A stretch of 64,000 bases of DNA from Armigeres subalbatus (GCF_024139115.2 NC_085139.1:102348158-102412157), one strand, 5' to 3'; positions 35,691-47,595 are shown, counted from the stretch's first letter. A program made the numbers and translations. Notes: generated by a model not told the origin, from the sequence alone.

Positions 35691-38540
35691 TGAACACTAA
35701 GCTGCAATACGGAAAAGATCAGATGTGATAATTCTAGCAGGAGGTACGTGAAAATCCTACAGAAACGTTGAAGAACTCAAAAAGAAAATATTCCAGGATT
35801 CTCCCATCCATACATTCTGGGATACGTATTATTCATTCCTTAAAAACTCTGGATAAGGGAATCCCTAAAACGCCTTAATAAGGAATTTCAGTCCTATCGA
35901 AGGAATTCATCACATGGAGAAGAAATTTCTTATAATTTAAAGTAGAAGATTCATTCATAATTCGTGTCGTGAGGAATAAATTTCACTGAGGTTTTGGTGA
36001 GAAGAATTATGTAGAATACCTGGGCTGGGGTAAATAATTAGTCAAGATCCGCGGAGGAACTTCCTTATTGAGGAATGATTTTTCAAAATTCGTGCGAGGA
36101 GCAATTTCCCGAAATTCTTGCATGAGTATTCCGGAGAACTTCTGTAGCAGAAATTCATGTAGAAGAATTTCCCAGAATTTCTCAAGAATAATTTCTCCAA
36201 CATATCTGGAGGATCTAGAGAATACCTGGGTTAAGGTGGTTGTTAGGCTGTAGTTCTTTAGATTTCTTGGAGAAATAATTCTACTAATCTAATGGATAAA
36301 TCATTAAAACTCCAGGGAAGAAATTCCGCAGAATCCCTAGAGAAGGAAAGGTAATATGAGTTTCGCAGAATTCCTGATGGAGGACTTTTTCAGAATTAAA
36401 GAAAAAGAAAGTTTCAAAAAAAAGAAAGTCTCAAAAATTCTTAAAGGAACAAAGAACAGTCGGTACGTAAGTAGTAAAAGTCTTCACAACCAGTGTTGTG
36501 CTGAATCATTATCAGACAATAATGATTGCAATTTTCATGCGAAAAATGTTCACGCGAAAACAGTAGGCGTGTTGTTGCTGGCGACAACTTCTCAAACTTT
36601 GCACTCAAACGATAATAAACACAGAATTTTCATTCAAACATTAATCTTTACTAATATCAGCTAATTGTCAACAGTCCCGTTATAGCTTCTATTTGACGTT
36701 ATGGTTTCATGGTAGTAAGGAAAAAGAGTTCAAAATATAACGGTAAATGCTGTAAATCAAGATACGATTTCCAAATGATTCTTATTCGCTGGCGAGTTTT
36801 TATCACTTGATAATTCAAAAGTAAGATCGCGGGTGAGTTTAGATCATCCTCGATTTTTTGAAAATTTGATATTTCCCATGCCTGTTCACAACAACTTTTG
36901 TTTATTGTTTTAATTTATATTCCTTTTGAGTTGACTTGGTTCGGAATGAGGTTCTCCGGGAAACTCCATAAAATTCAACATTCTTTTGCGAATTCCATAG
37001 ACAATTCTGGAGAAATTCTTTCCTTAATTTCTTTGGGAATTTCCACAAAATCTGCAAAAATCCCCCAGGAATTCCTCCGAGAATCCCTCCAGGAGCTTCT
37101 TCAAGAATTCCTTCAGGAATACCTTGAGAAGATTCACTTAAGCTCCTGCAGAAAATTCCTCCAAGGAATTCTTTCTATAGTTTCTTTATGAATTTCTAAA
37201 GAAGAATAAAGACAACCCCTGGGACAAGATTTCCGAGTAGTTCGTGAGGGAGAAATTCCCCAAAGTTGTCAGAGATTGAGAAGAATTATCTAGAATATCT
37301 GGGCTGAGGTGAGTAGCTCCCAGGAGCTCGCAGGAGGAATTCTTGAAAATTCCTGAAGGAGGAATTCCTCTTAAGTTCTGGGAGACGGGTACCCAAAAAA
37401 TCGTGAGAGACCAATTGCTCTGAACTTTTGGAGGGTCAATTCCCCAAAATTCTTGAATAAGTGCCTGCCCATGATTATGATGGTCGAATAAGTCCTGAAT
37501 AAGCATTCCGGAGTTTTTTTGTGGAAAGAATTCTTGAAGGAGGAATTTGCAGAGTGTTATTCTCCAAAAATCCTAAAACCAGAATACTCTACAATTCTTG
37601 TAGAATTTCGGGCAAAAGGAATACCTGGATTGAGAGGAGAGAGGAGTTAGAATTCTTGGATAGTAAGTCCTCAGAGCTCCTGGAGAAATAATTCCCCGGA
37701 ATTCCTGGAGGTGGAAGAACCCGAAGTGCTTGGAAAATAAGTTTCCCAGAATCAGTGACGGGAAATGTCATTTCGATTTCATGAGAATAATTTGCTAATA
37801 ACTTTTTTCACAAGTCATTTATAACTTTGTTTTACATGTAAACATGTAGCCCTCAAAGGACCCGAAAACTTTTTCTAATAAGTAATTTCTCTAAACATGA
37901 TATTGGCGACGTGAGAGCCGAATTAGTGTTAAATGACATTAATGTCATGACATTCCGTGACATTTTTTTAATCTCGCTCTGATGGCTCACACTTTGTATT
38001 TAGAACAATGATCTGTTCGACAAAGTTCTAGGACTCTTTAAATACTCCATGTCAATCAAAAAATCCGAACTGTAAATGACTTTTGGAAAAAGTTATTAGA
38101 AAATTAGTAATAGCATTGCCATGACATTTTTTTGACATTTCCCATCACTGCCCAGAATTCATAAGTCGGGGATTCCCTAGAAATCTTGAACACGAATTTT
38201 CAAAGTTCCCAGAAATCATTGGCGAAAGACATCTCCTTAACTTCTGGAGGAATATATTCTCAGAACTCCTGGGAAGGAATTCGCCAAAATTTCTAGAGAA
38301 GAAATAACCCTGCATTCTTGTATTATGAGATTCCCAGAGTACCTTGAGAAGAAATTTGGCAGAATTAAATAAGAAGGAAATCCGCGAAATCTAGAAGCAA
38401 TATTCCAGAATACCTGGAATAGGGAGAGCAATTCCCCTAGAATTCTAAGAAGGGAAATTTTCCGAACTCCTAAGATCCTTCAACCTAGATTTATTGGCGA
38501 ATGAATTTCCCAGAACTCCGGCAGGGAAGATTCCCTAAAA
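35691..38540. repeat. Degenerate array with GAATTCC/GGAATT motifs
   Basis: Runs of GGAATTC, CCCAGAATT and AATTCCT at 20-30-nt spacing, many units mutated; resembles a decayed version of arrays C and D with both orientations mixed. Interrupted by the hAT-like MITE at 37753-38150. Short open frames (37186-37506 and others) are repeat translations. A non-array stretch with no identified gene lies at about 36430-36900. Confidence 0.55.
37753..38150. mobile_element. 398-bp hAT-like MITE, perfect 8-bp target duplication
   Basis: Termini match CAGTGAYGGGAAATGTCA in inverted orientation, and the arms continue with AATAACTTTTT and AAGTCATTTA. Direct repeat CCCAGAAT at 37745-37752 and again at 38151-38158 is a perfect 8-bp target duplication. 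It has CAG...CTG ends, no coding capacity and an AT-rich interior with ATGACATTAATGTCAT. The intact duplication indicates one of the younger insertions here. Confidence 0.95.
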
Positions 38541-38559
38541 TTGGCAACAAGAGGATTTC

Positions 38560-38760
38560 CATTGACATCGGTTCTCCCAGCTTGTGTCAGCGGTAGATAC
38601 CTGTTTCTGTCCCAGACGCACGATCAGCAAGAAACGCCAGTTTCCCTCCCAGCACAATACGCCTTTGGCAGCCTATCCCATCATGGCTCTTGTAGACTCT
38701 CCAGCTACATCTGTAGTCGCCCGGTCAGCAAGAAACGCCTGTTTCCCTCCCAGGTAAAAG
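38560..38760 (+). repeat. Direct repeat pair around CAGCAAGAAACGCC
   Basis: Two copies, about 100 bp apart, of CAGCAAGAAACGCC followed by GTTTCCCTCCCAG, with a TACCTGTTTCTGTCCCAG relative upstream. It forms the start of a 136-codon open frame (38541-38951) with no recognisable domain. Origin unknown. Confidence 0.5.
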
Positions 38761-38829
38761 AAATTGGTATACTTCTGGCTCAATGGTTGTTTTGCCATTG
38801 CCAAAAATCTGCGTTGAACTTAGTTTATA

Positions 38830-40100
38830 AGGTACACTGGGGGAAGTGGAAAAAGGGGGTAAGTGTAAAAACCGACTCAAAAAAAAAAATGGAATTGTAC
38901 ATACTTTACAGTTTTTACCACATCATAGCATTATGCAATGTTATACTTTGATGCTCACACTAATACTATGTTGAAATTTGTATAATACATACACTAACAC
39001 GGGTAACGCTCGAACTGTTATTATAGGTTTCGCGAAAAATTGATATTTGCATTCATAAAATCAATTCTTATTTGCACCAATTTTTCTTTTTTCAAGTAAA
39101 TTTATATCAAAGGAGACAATTATAATACAATTAAACTCATCCCATTCAATTGGTAGTGGTTTGTATCAAGAAAGCAAATAATTCAAAGATTTTACACTTA
39201 CCCCAGGTATCAAACACTGCGGGAGAAGTGGATAATGTTCTAATTACGCATTTTTCCTTCCCTCCAGGGTTTATTTCGATAGCTGTGAATCTTAATATGT
39301 TCCTTCTTTGTTATCATTGTGATTCCAGTGGTGATTGGACTCATATAAATGAGAAAATGCCTGATTAATCCACTTATCGGTATTGATGCCTTTCACATGT
39401 TTTACATATGAAAAAAATATATAAGAAAGTTAAAAATAGCACTGATAGGTAAATATATTGTATAATTCACATTAATTTTTATTCATAACAAGTTTCGCCG
39501 TTAAATGCAATTTTTTGCGAATAAATTGGTTAAGGACAAGCGCTCAAGAATAGCTGATAATTTTGTACGTGCTTTGCGCACATACAGACATCATCTCAAT
39601 TCGTTAAACTAAGTTGATTAGGAAGTCTGTAAGTAAGTCCCATTTTTCCTTTAAAAAGTTCATCTTTGAGGCGAACATATAGACTTTACGTACACTTAGT
39701 GTTCGAGAAGGCAAAACCAGCCCTCCCCTAGCTATTACGAGAATTCCTTGAGGATCTATTCCGTTAAGGTAATAAAATTATTACACAAAAGATACTCAGA
39801 GCAATTATCGTATTGATTTTAGTTATATGAAGTTATATACACTATTGAAGGTCAAGGCAACATGGGTTTTTCACTTACCCCATCCCACTAGTGTAAGTGG
39901 AAAAACAACTCCTAATTTTAAAATCTATTTCCATAAATTTCAAGCGATCAAAATGGTATGAATTACCACACAGTTGGTGCGAAATTGACTGTTTTTGATA
40001 GCCCATTTTGATTGAACGCATTTAAATCATTTAAACTGGTTTTACACTAATTCAAACATGCACTATCGATTTTTCCTTTTCCACTTCCCCCAGTGTACCT
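38830..40100. mobile_element. 1271-bp TA-flanked DNA element
   Basis: 24-bp inverted termini beginning AGGTACACTGGGGGAAGTGG, with the complement ending at 40100. TA on both sides (38828-38829, 40101-40102) is the target duplication used by Tc1/mariner/pogo-type transposons. The motif GGGGTAAGTG and its complement CACTTACCCC recur inside. The only open frame of note (39150-39368) is featureless, so this is a non-autonomous copy. It carries a repeat-family-R copy at 39569-39717. Confidence 0.88.
39569..39717 (+). repeat. Dispersed repeat family R, copy 2
   Basis: Relative of 10876-11046, sharing CAGACATCA, CTCAATTCGT, CATATAGACTTTACGTACAC and GAGAAGGCAAAACC in the same order and orientation. 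It is nested within the TA-flanked element, so it inserted there or was carried along with it. Confidence 0.6.
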
Positions 40101-40299
40101 TAATTTAAAAAAAAAAACACAATAATAAAGTATTAAAAAAATGCCAGAAATGGCTATGCTGAGCACCGTATCGCTCTCTCTGATGGCACATTACTACAAA
40201 ATGTCGGTCATCAGTAATATAATCACATGTCCTAAAACAGATAGCATATAGGGGATCTGCTCCTGGAGTTCATCCCTCTTCACCATCGAATTTCAAAAA

Positions 40300-41295
40300 C
40301 GGGTAGTGCTCTAAAGTTACATCTCCTCGAAAATAGTCCCTATGCAAAATTTCAGCTCAATCGGACTTCGTTAAGTGTTTGACCAAAGCGGTCAAAGTTT
40401 GACTATTTTGAAACACGAAACTTTCCCAAGGAGGGGGGGCGGAGGGTTACAGGAAAAATCCGAAACCGATTTTTTGACGTAAACTACGTCTAAGGGGAAG
40501 ACTCGGATACAGGGTGACAAATCAAAATTTCCAAATCCGAGACCGTCACGAAATCATGTAAGATTTTGAACGTTAATAGCGCATTCATCTTTCGATGGAT
40601 TTTTGAGATTTATATATCAATCGACTCGGAAACTCTCCACCAATTTTCCAGTTATATTGAAACATTTGATTATCAACGTTAAAGTAGGGTATTGGACCAT
40701 TTTGGCAGCACCTCTTTTTCCCGTTCGCAACGTGAGTCTCATTCGACCGTCGTTCAGTGTAGTTGGTTTTTGGGCTCTTCTTTTTGTGCGGTGCTTCGCA
40801 CCAGTTTGCCACAAAAAGTAAGGCCACAGCAGTGACTGCAGTCGGCGATATACATACAAGCGCATGTTTGTGCAAGGATATAGGATGATCGATTGTTAGT
40901 AACGGCAATGCAATGTCATAATGCGATAATCGCAATGCAAATGAAGAAACATTTTCGATTCAAAGATAACTTAGGAAAATGGTGAGCCATTTTATGATAA
41001 ACTGCAAATTGTTAATTATATTTTTATTATTAAATATGCACCAAAATCAAAAGAATTCAATTTTAATTCAGGAAGTTTGAATGCACTTCAGATACTCTGT
41101 GGGTACAATCATGCGGGGCTTATTGTAAACGGCTATAGCTTCGGAACGCATACTTTATTGAAACGGGCTATAGGTTACAATAGAACTAGGGGAACTGTTC
41201 CGTTTTCAATCTAACTGAACATATATTCATCTCATCGCGAAACAAAGAAATACGGCACCAATTTCGTCGCTTCTTTTTGCTAATATGCGTGCTTA
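40300..41295 (+). repeat. Repeat family X, plus-strand copy
   Basis: Two blocks match the region 43783-44153 in inverted orientation: about 40310-40440 (TCTCCTCGAAAATAGTCCC, AATTTCAGCTCAATCGGAC, TTCGTTAAGTGTTTGACC, then a G tract) and about 41188-41295 (GAACTGTTCCG, CATCTCATCGCGAAAC, GCACCAATTTCGTCGC). Between them lies unrelated sequence (about 40500-41180), including a CCGTCACGAAATC block shared with 45930. Type of element unknown. Confidence 0.65.
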
Positions 41296-41599
41296 CTGCT
41301 GAAAAAAATCACAAAAATAATAAACAAATCAAATACCTTCTCATTGCTTTGTTTTTCGTAGGACCAATATCGGAGCTATGAGATGAAGTCCAGGAACAGT
41401 AACCCTATTACTTTCTAGCTCCCGGATCTAAGATTCTTGCAATTATATTAATAATATGTTTACACGAGTAAGTTATCCATAATGCCACTGCCAGATAGTG
41501 AGATTTAGATTGTAATCAAATAGCACAAATACCCTATTCCCGTCCGCAGCGTTTACTACTCTGGCGCATCTCCTCAACCGAATGGCTTGGTTTTTGGTA

Positions 41600-41813
41600 C
41601 CGTTCTGACTCAAATCCCGAATATAACTCATATTCCGAACACTGGCGTTTTAGCGCCCTAAAACTAAAACTGTCATTGGTTTTCCGCACTGAGGATCAAG
41701 ATAGCAAACGAATTCTAACTCCTGTGGAGAAAATTATACGAATAAAGTTAAAATGGGCATTTAAAAGCTAAAGTTCGGAATATGAGTCATGTTCGGAATT
41801 TGAGTCAAAACGG
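41600..41813. mobile_element. 214-bp TA-flanked MITE
   Basis: Termini CCGTTCTGACTCAAATCCCG and the complement of CCGTTTTGACTCAAATTCCG, with the arms continuing through CATATTCCGAAC. TA duplicated at 41598-41599 and 41814-41815. No coding capacity. Confidence 0.9.
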
Positions 41814-42481
41814 TACATGGCTAGTATTTGTTGATTTCTAGTTGGCGCAACCGGGTTTTATCGACTCGCGCTTCTTTTCGGACTCAACAATACGACTATC
41901 CCTTCTCTGCCATAGTATTCCTCGTCACTCCAAATAACAGAAGGCGGAGATTCTGCCAAAGGTCCAAGGCTCGTATTCTTCCACCAGTGATGACTCGATG
42001 CTCTGACTACCATTGGAAAGAGGCACCTGTTTGTCCGTAGCCAGAGCAGAGATTTTTTGCCAGGTCTAGGGCCGATGCGTATCGTCTCGCATCTGTCGTA
42101 AAATCACTAAATCGTGGTACACGCACTCACCAGTATTCACCCCAGCAACAAACATATAGCACATCGATCACAGTAGCTTATATATGCCCGAATTCTCTCA
42201 CAATATGGTTACTGCAACAAGAATGGCTCAACGTGTGCTGCTTGGGATATCATAACCATGTAACGCTAGTGAGTTATTTTTATTTCAGAATAGTATTATT
42301 TAATAATCATACTCCACTGTTTCCACCTATGTATTGCTACAAATAAACTAGAATAGTGGTCAAAAATTAGGAATGAAACTGAACCCCTACTAATTTTACT
42401 CTAAGTCGAATGCAACAGTTGGAATTGCGAAAAGCATTATTACCACTTGGGGTTTTAAAGTTAAACTTTTAAGTTATCGTA
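41814..42481. other. Spacer, nothing identified
   Basis: AT-rich DNA between two TA-flanked elements. A 70-codon frame (41828-42040) is featureless. Confidence 0.35.
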
Positions 42482-43780
42482 CCGTCGTCGGGGAGAAAAC
42501 GGGTAAATGGGGATGAGAATGCGTCACTGTTTCAACTACATATAATGCTTGTAGAATAGATTTAATGTATCTGAGAACAATAAAACTGAATTATAAGTGA
42601 CCTTTTTGAACGGTTTTGTTATCCGACCTCCAGACTGTCGGTGAGGGACGTCACCCCTGACTACGGTATCCGACACTTTTTTATATTTTAAGTTATTGTA
42701 ATTTTGTCCTAAGCCAGTGACTTTAGTAATCAAATAAATTATCTTAAAATATGACTACTACATTCCTCAATGCACCAAACTGTTCTACGTAGTTTACGTT
42801 GGGCGGTCGTGTCTTGTACATAACCCTTCAGATTTTTTATGCTAAATGTCTTAGAAATGCATGAAACGTCGAGAGCTGGTGTCATCTAAAAAAAAATAGA
42901 ATAAAATTGACTTTTTCTGCGGAAAATCAAAAAAAAAATATATAAACAAATTTTTTTTTGAAAAAATTGACTTTTTGGGACATTGAAAATTTTTCGAAAT
43001 CGATTTTTTTTATACCAAATGACTTACAAATACCGCCAACGGGGGTGTCATTGGGCCAAAATGTGGTATGCTCCAAGTAAATGTTATAAAGCTCTAGAAG
43101 TTAACATTGGAATCAAGTTCTAATTAGTTTGGTACAAGCTTGAAAAATAAATTTACCGCTGTGTGGGGAAAAAATAATTAATTATGGAAATTCTTCAAAG
43201 TTATATGTTGTTCAAAAATGGCCCATTCTCACCCCGCACAGGGGGTGACATTGGGCCAAATGAAATAGTTCAGCGGTGTCTATGAAACCATTCAATCGTT
43301 CATTCAAAATAATTGCCTACATTACGGCTCTTACCAACTTTGTAAGGCAAATCAACTAAAAGCTTGGCCCAATCTCACCCTTTTTTTGCGTGCATTGCTC
43401 GTTGCTACGAAGAACCAGAACCGTTATATAAATATTAATAAAATTCGATAAAACAACAACAGATTATCGTAACATGATAACCAGGTATCCATCGATCTAA
43501 AAACTAGATATGTAATAGATTTGTGGGCAGTACTGACACTATTTTAATACGGGTTCATTCGCTCAATAGTTTTACATTCAAATTCCAAGCATTATCGTAC
43601 GAGCACAATTAGTTCTTGGAATTTGTTTTGTGATTTCCTAGACGTGAATTTTAATATAATTTCGAACCGTTTGAAGTTTTCATCAAAATTCGTAACAGTT
43701 TCTGAGATATTAGGAGTTGAAACATTTTTCGTTTTTGGCCCAATCTTACCCCCTAGGCCCAATGTCACCCAGAACGACGG
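42482..43780. mobile_element. 1299-bp TA-flanked DNA element with repeated GGTGACATTGGGCC
   Basis: Starts CCGTCGTCGGGG and ends AACGACGG; TA on both sides (42480-42481 and 43781-43782). GGTGTCATTGGGCCAAA, GGTGACATTGGGCCAAA and the complements CCCAATCTCACCC, CCCAATGTCACCC recur through the body. No transposase frame. It contains at about 42836-42890 a fragment (ATGTCTTAGAAATGCATG, AAACGTCGAG) that is also found, inverted, just outside its right end (43783-43847), so it may have inserted into or captured repeat family X. Confidence 0.75.
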
Positions 43781-43782
43781 TA

Positions 43783-44153
43783 CATGAAACGTCGAGTCAA
43801 CACCAGATCTCGACGTTTCATGCATTTCTTAGACATCTGGCATCGAAAAAAATCGATTTCGAATTTTTGCTGCCCCCCCCCCCCGTCCTTGGGAAACTTT
43901 CGTGTTTTAAAATAGTCAAACTTTGGTCGCTTTGGTCAAACACTTAACGAAGTCCGATTAAGCTGAAATTTTGCATAGGGACTTTTATCTCGAGGAGATG
44001 AAACTTTTGAGCAGTCGATTTTCATTGGCACCCTAGTGAGCACCCATGTTGACAAAAGGAGCGACGAGATTGGTGCTATATTTTTTTTTTGTTTCGCGAT
44101 GAGATGAGTATAAGTTTAGTGAGATGGAGATCGGAACAGTTCCCTTATCAGTA
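43783..44153 (-). repeat. Repeat family X, minus-strand copy
   Basis: Reverse complement of blocks at 40310-40440 and 41188-41295, here contiguous: the C tract with CCTTGGGAAACTTTCGTG, then AACACTTAACGAAGTCCGA, TCGAGGAGATGAAAC, GGAGCGACGAGATTGGTGC and GATCGGAACAGTTCC. It also extends left into CTCGACGTTTCATGCATTTC. This copy is the more intact one because its two blocks are adjacent. Confidence 0.7.
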
Positions 44154-44539
44154 ACGTAATTAGAAAGTTTTACTTTGGAAGGGGGTTCGATTAAACAACT
44201 AAGAAATATATTTCTGCTCAGTTTTATATCCCGCGTCGATCAAATACAATGATCCCGACTCTTTTCGTTTCCTAAGCATTTTTCTAGCAAGTAAATAATG
44301 ACCACAACGGATCGTTTTCCAATTTCTACGAATATTCAGTAAAGACTTGTTCTAACGAATATAATGCACGATGGCGCTTTTTTTTTTAGAAAATTAAACT
44401 TTTCATAAACTCGTCCTATTCTGAAGTATGGAAGATATTTTTGCATTTGAATATATATCAATATATTTGTTTGGAAAACTGCAGTTGCCTATCAGAAGTT
44501 AGGGAATACTAGGGTTTGATGAAAAATTAATTTGGCTAA

Positions 44540-45485
44540 AGCGACAATCGGTCGGAAAAGCCGTTGTCTCTAACAGCTTGTTTGGCCGAATAGGTCAGCC
44601 GGCTGAAAATGTCGTTTGGTCGTAATTATCGTTTAAAAAGAGTAATTTTGACCGAATGGATCATATGAATAAATGCCTTTTCAGTCAGATGGCCATTTCA
44701 ATCAAATGACCATTTCGGCGTACGATATTTTCGCTCAAATGACCTATTTGGCCAAACGACTTTTTCGATCGTATGTTCATTTCAGCTAAATGACATTTTC
44801 GGCCAGATGGGGTTTGGTCTAATGGTTTATTCGACCAAACACCTTTCAGTCAAATGGCCCTTCGACAGTAATTCGGCGAAAATCCATTTGTTCGAATGCC
44901 GCTTGGCCGAATCACACGGTAAGCCGTATTCCATTGGCAATTGAACTGAACGTTTGTCAAAAACGATTGCTGGGTCAAAAATGCATTTACCAAAAATGTA
45001 ATTTGGCCGAAAGCGACATACAGTCCAAAAGGGACATTCAGCCAAGCTCGTAATTTGGCCAACAAAGTTGTTTGCCCTAGTAGGCCTTTAGGCTGGAACT
45101 GCCGTTTAGCCGGAATGATCGTTTGATCGAATAAACCGTGGAACCGAAAATGCCGTTTGGAAGAAATGTTTGTTGTGCAGTAAGAGCCATTTGGCGCTAA
45201 AATGACCTTTCTGCAAAACACCCGACAGTTTTGGTCGGATGTCCATTTCGGCCAAATAGCTCTTTCTGCCAAACGATCATTTCGGTCATTTGAGCTATTC
45301 GGCCAACGGATTTTTTCAGCCAATGGAAATGTTCAAGCGAACGACATTTTCGTCTATATGACGTTTTCAACGAAAAAACTTTATGCTAGATGGGCTTCGG
45401 CTAAACGGTTCGTTCGGCCAAATGAAATATTTTGCCAAACAACATTTGACTTTCGTCCAAATGGCCTTCTGCCAAACGACCCTTC
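44540..45485. repeat. TTTGGCCGAA foldback-type cluster, copy 2
   Basis: Many ~20-bp modules of TTTGGCCGAA/TTCGGCCAAA type in both orientations, ending in CCAAACGACCCTTC like the element at 20512-21089. More diverged than copy 1, without a clearly matched left terminus. Overlapping open frames (44850-45323, 45202-45594) are translations of these modules, not genes. Confidence 0.65.
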
Positions 45486-46030
45486 TCCTTTCGAAAATTC
45501 TATTTCAACGAGAAATTCTTTCTATTTCAACGGGAAATCCTTCGGAATTTGCAGTTCTCTTAGTTTTCATTCAAGGAAATCACTGGTATTTTAACGAAAA
45601 ATTCAGTGGAGTTGGGGATATCTATCGGGAAATTATGCGGAATTCTTTGGAATTGAATCAGCGTGGGAAATTAAAGATCAGCGGCGTTGCGCCAAATTGT
45701 CGACGACTAATTCAAATTCCGAGAAAATATACTACAAGGAGGGGGGGAGGTTCTTCATTAGCCTAGCGCTAAGCTACGCGATTACAGCGTGATTTTTGCG
45801 TGACGTACTTTGTAGATCGTCAAATCAAAATCTACATATTCTAGGTATGCATTTTGACGAAGGACTACGTCTGTCTTTTCTATATTGGGATACACTTTGC
45901 GATTGCGTAAATCGGAGACCGTCACGAAAATATGAAAGACTTTGAACGGCAATATCTCAGCCGTTTCTCGACGGTTTACCAATATTTTTGGACTATTCGA
46001 TCAAAGATGAGTCAACGCTTCTTTGTATTT
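45486..46030. other. Spacer with a short shared repeat block
   Basis: No gene. About 45910-45990 (GGAGACCGTCACGAAA, then TTTGAACGGCAATATCTC) matches about 40535-40600 in the same orientation, so another dispersed family is present. The remainder is unassigned. Confidence 0.45.
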
Positions 46031-46185
46031 CTCGCTTAACTTTTCAAAAGGACCTAAGTAACATTTTTTTCATGAATTAATTTGAATAGCGCAATCAACA
46101 GAAAAACATGAAAGCTTTTGATTGCAGTACTCAAATTAATTCATGAAAAAATGTTACTTAGGTCCTTTTGAAAAGTTAAGCGAGA
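46031..46185. mobile_element. 155-bp palindromic MITE, copy 2
   Basis: Same element as 19364-19518 with nearly identical arms (CTCGCTTAACTTTTCAAAAG start) and the same 155-bp length. Flanked by ATTT on both sides (46027-46030 and 46186-46189), a 4-bp AT-rich target duplication like the AAAT of copy 1. High similarity between copies suggests recent amplification. Confidence 0.92.
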
Positions 46186-46905
46186 TTTATCTGAAAATAT
46201 TGATTTTCAACTATTTATTATCAATATGGTGTTCGTCGACGTGGTTGCTGCCGATTATTCAACCTAAACGAACCAGATTTTTTTTCTATATTAACGTGCT
46301 TTTTTAACCAGATTAACCAATATTTCGGTTCGGTACGGGCGGATTGCGCCGAAATTTTGAAACAAATCGTAGAACTTTCTGGGGAATCGTGCAAAGACCC
46401 CGTTTTACCCTATTTATTTATTACCAGACTAAGGCCGGAGTGGCCTGTGCAATACATAAAAGTCTTCTCCATTCAGCTTGGTCCATGGCTGCACTTCGCC
46501 AACCACGCAATCTGCGGAGGGTCCGCAAATCGTCCTCCACCTGATCGATCCACCTTGCCCGCTCCTCGCCTTCTTGTTCCCGTCGGATCGTTGTCGAGAA
46601 CCATTTTCACCGGATTACTGTCCGACATTCTGGCTACGTGCCCGGCCCATTACAGTCTTCCGCGCGGTGTCATCGTTCACACGGTTCTCCCAAGAGCTGA
46701 TGAAACTCCACGGTTCATTCGCCTCCTCCACGTAACGTCCGCCATCTGCACCTCACAATAGATGGTACGCAGCACTTTCCTTTCGAAAACTCTAAGTGCG
46801 CGTTGGTCCTCCACGTGCGTCTTTCAGGTCTCGTGTCCGTAGAAAACTACCGGTCTAATAAGCGTTTTTTAGATTGTCAGTTTGGTACGGCGGCGAACTT
46901 CTATT

Positions 46906-47595
46906 CTATCGGAGCGTTTTGTGGAGTCCAAAGTACGTATAATTTCCTGCCATGATGCGTCTCCGAATTTCTCTGCTGGTATCGTTATCGGCGGACACCA
47001 GTGAGCCCAAGTACACGAATTCTTCAACCACCTCGATTTCGTCACCACCGATAGAAACTCGTGGTGGGTGGCTTACATTGACCTCTCTTGAGCCTCTTCC
47101 TATCATGTACTTCGTCTTCGACGTGTTGATGACTAGTCCGATCCGCTTAGCTTCCCTCTTCAGTCTGATGTAGGCTTCCTCCATCCTTTCTAGACCAACA
47201 TTTGAAAAGGGCGTAACAGCCAAAATTTATTCCTTCTGATTCCTCGTCTACATATATTGCTATATATGTAGACAAAGATTTAGAAGAAATAAATTTTGGC
47301 TGTTACGCCCTTTTCAAATGTTGGTCTAGCTTTAAAAGTTACGTGCCATGATGCCGTCGTCGTCTATCAATGTCGTCGGCGTAACCAAAAAAATGGACGG
47401 ACTTCGTGAGAATCGTACCACTCGTGTCAATCCATCACCTTGCCGTAACCCTCTGCGCGTTTCGAAGGGACTCGAGAATGCTCCTGGAACTCGAACTACG
47501 CACATCACCCGATCCATCGTCGCCTTGATCAGCCGTATCAGTTTATCCGGAAATCCGTTTTCGTGCCGTTTTACCCTAATGCCCCTTATTTGCAC
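46906..47595 (-). pseudogene. RTE reverse transcriptase fragment, broken
   Basis: From the 5' side: GFPDKLIRLIKATMDRV, then GAFSSPFETRRGLRQGDGL, the substrate-pocket region of LINE RT; then a frame change followed by GYADDID, the catalytic YADD motif (complement of 47372-47383). Beyond the inserted MITE, the thumb side reads ERMEEAYIRLKREAKRIGLV, NTSKTKYMIGRG and FVYLGSLVSADNDTSREIRRRI (in two blocks), all typical of RTE/BovB-type RT. Frameshifts and the MITE make it non-functional. Confidence 0.88.
47193..47326. mobile_element. 134-bp palindromic MITE, TA target, inside the RTE RT
   Basis: Near-perfect inverted repeat starting GACCAACATTTGAAAAGGGC and continuing through GTAACAGCCAAAATTTATT, folding back around a short ATATATTGCTATATAT-like centre. 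TA on both sides (47191-47192, 47327-47328). It separates the YADD-bearing part of the RT fragment from the thumb part. Confidence 0.93.

Noticed and set aside
44850..45594. Protein-coding frames in the GGCC-rich cluster
   Set aside because: They translate TTTGGCCGAA modules in both orientations with no domain.
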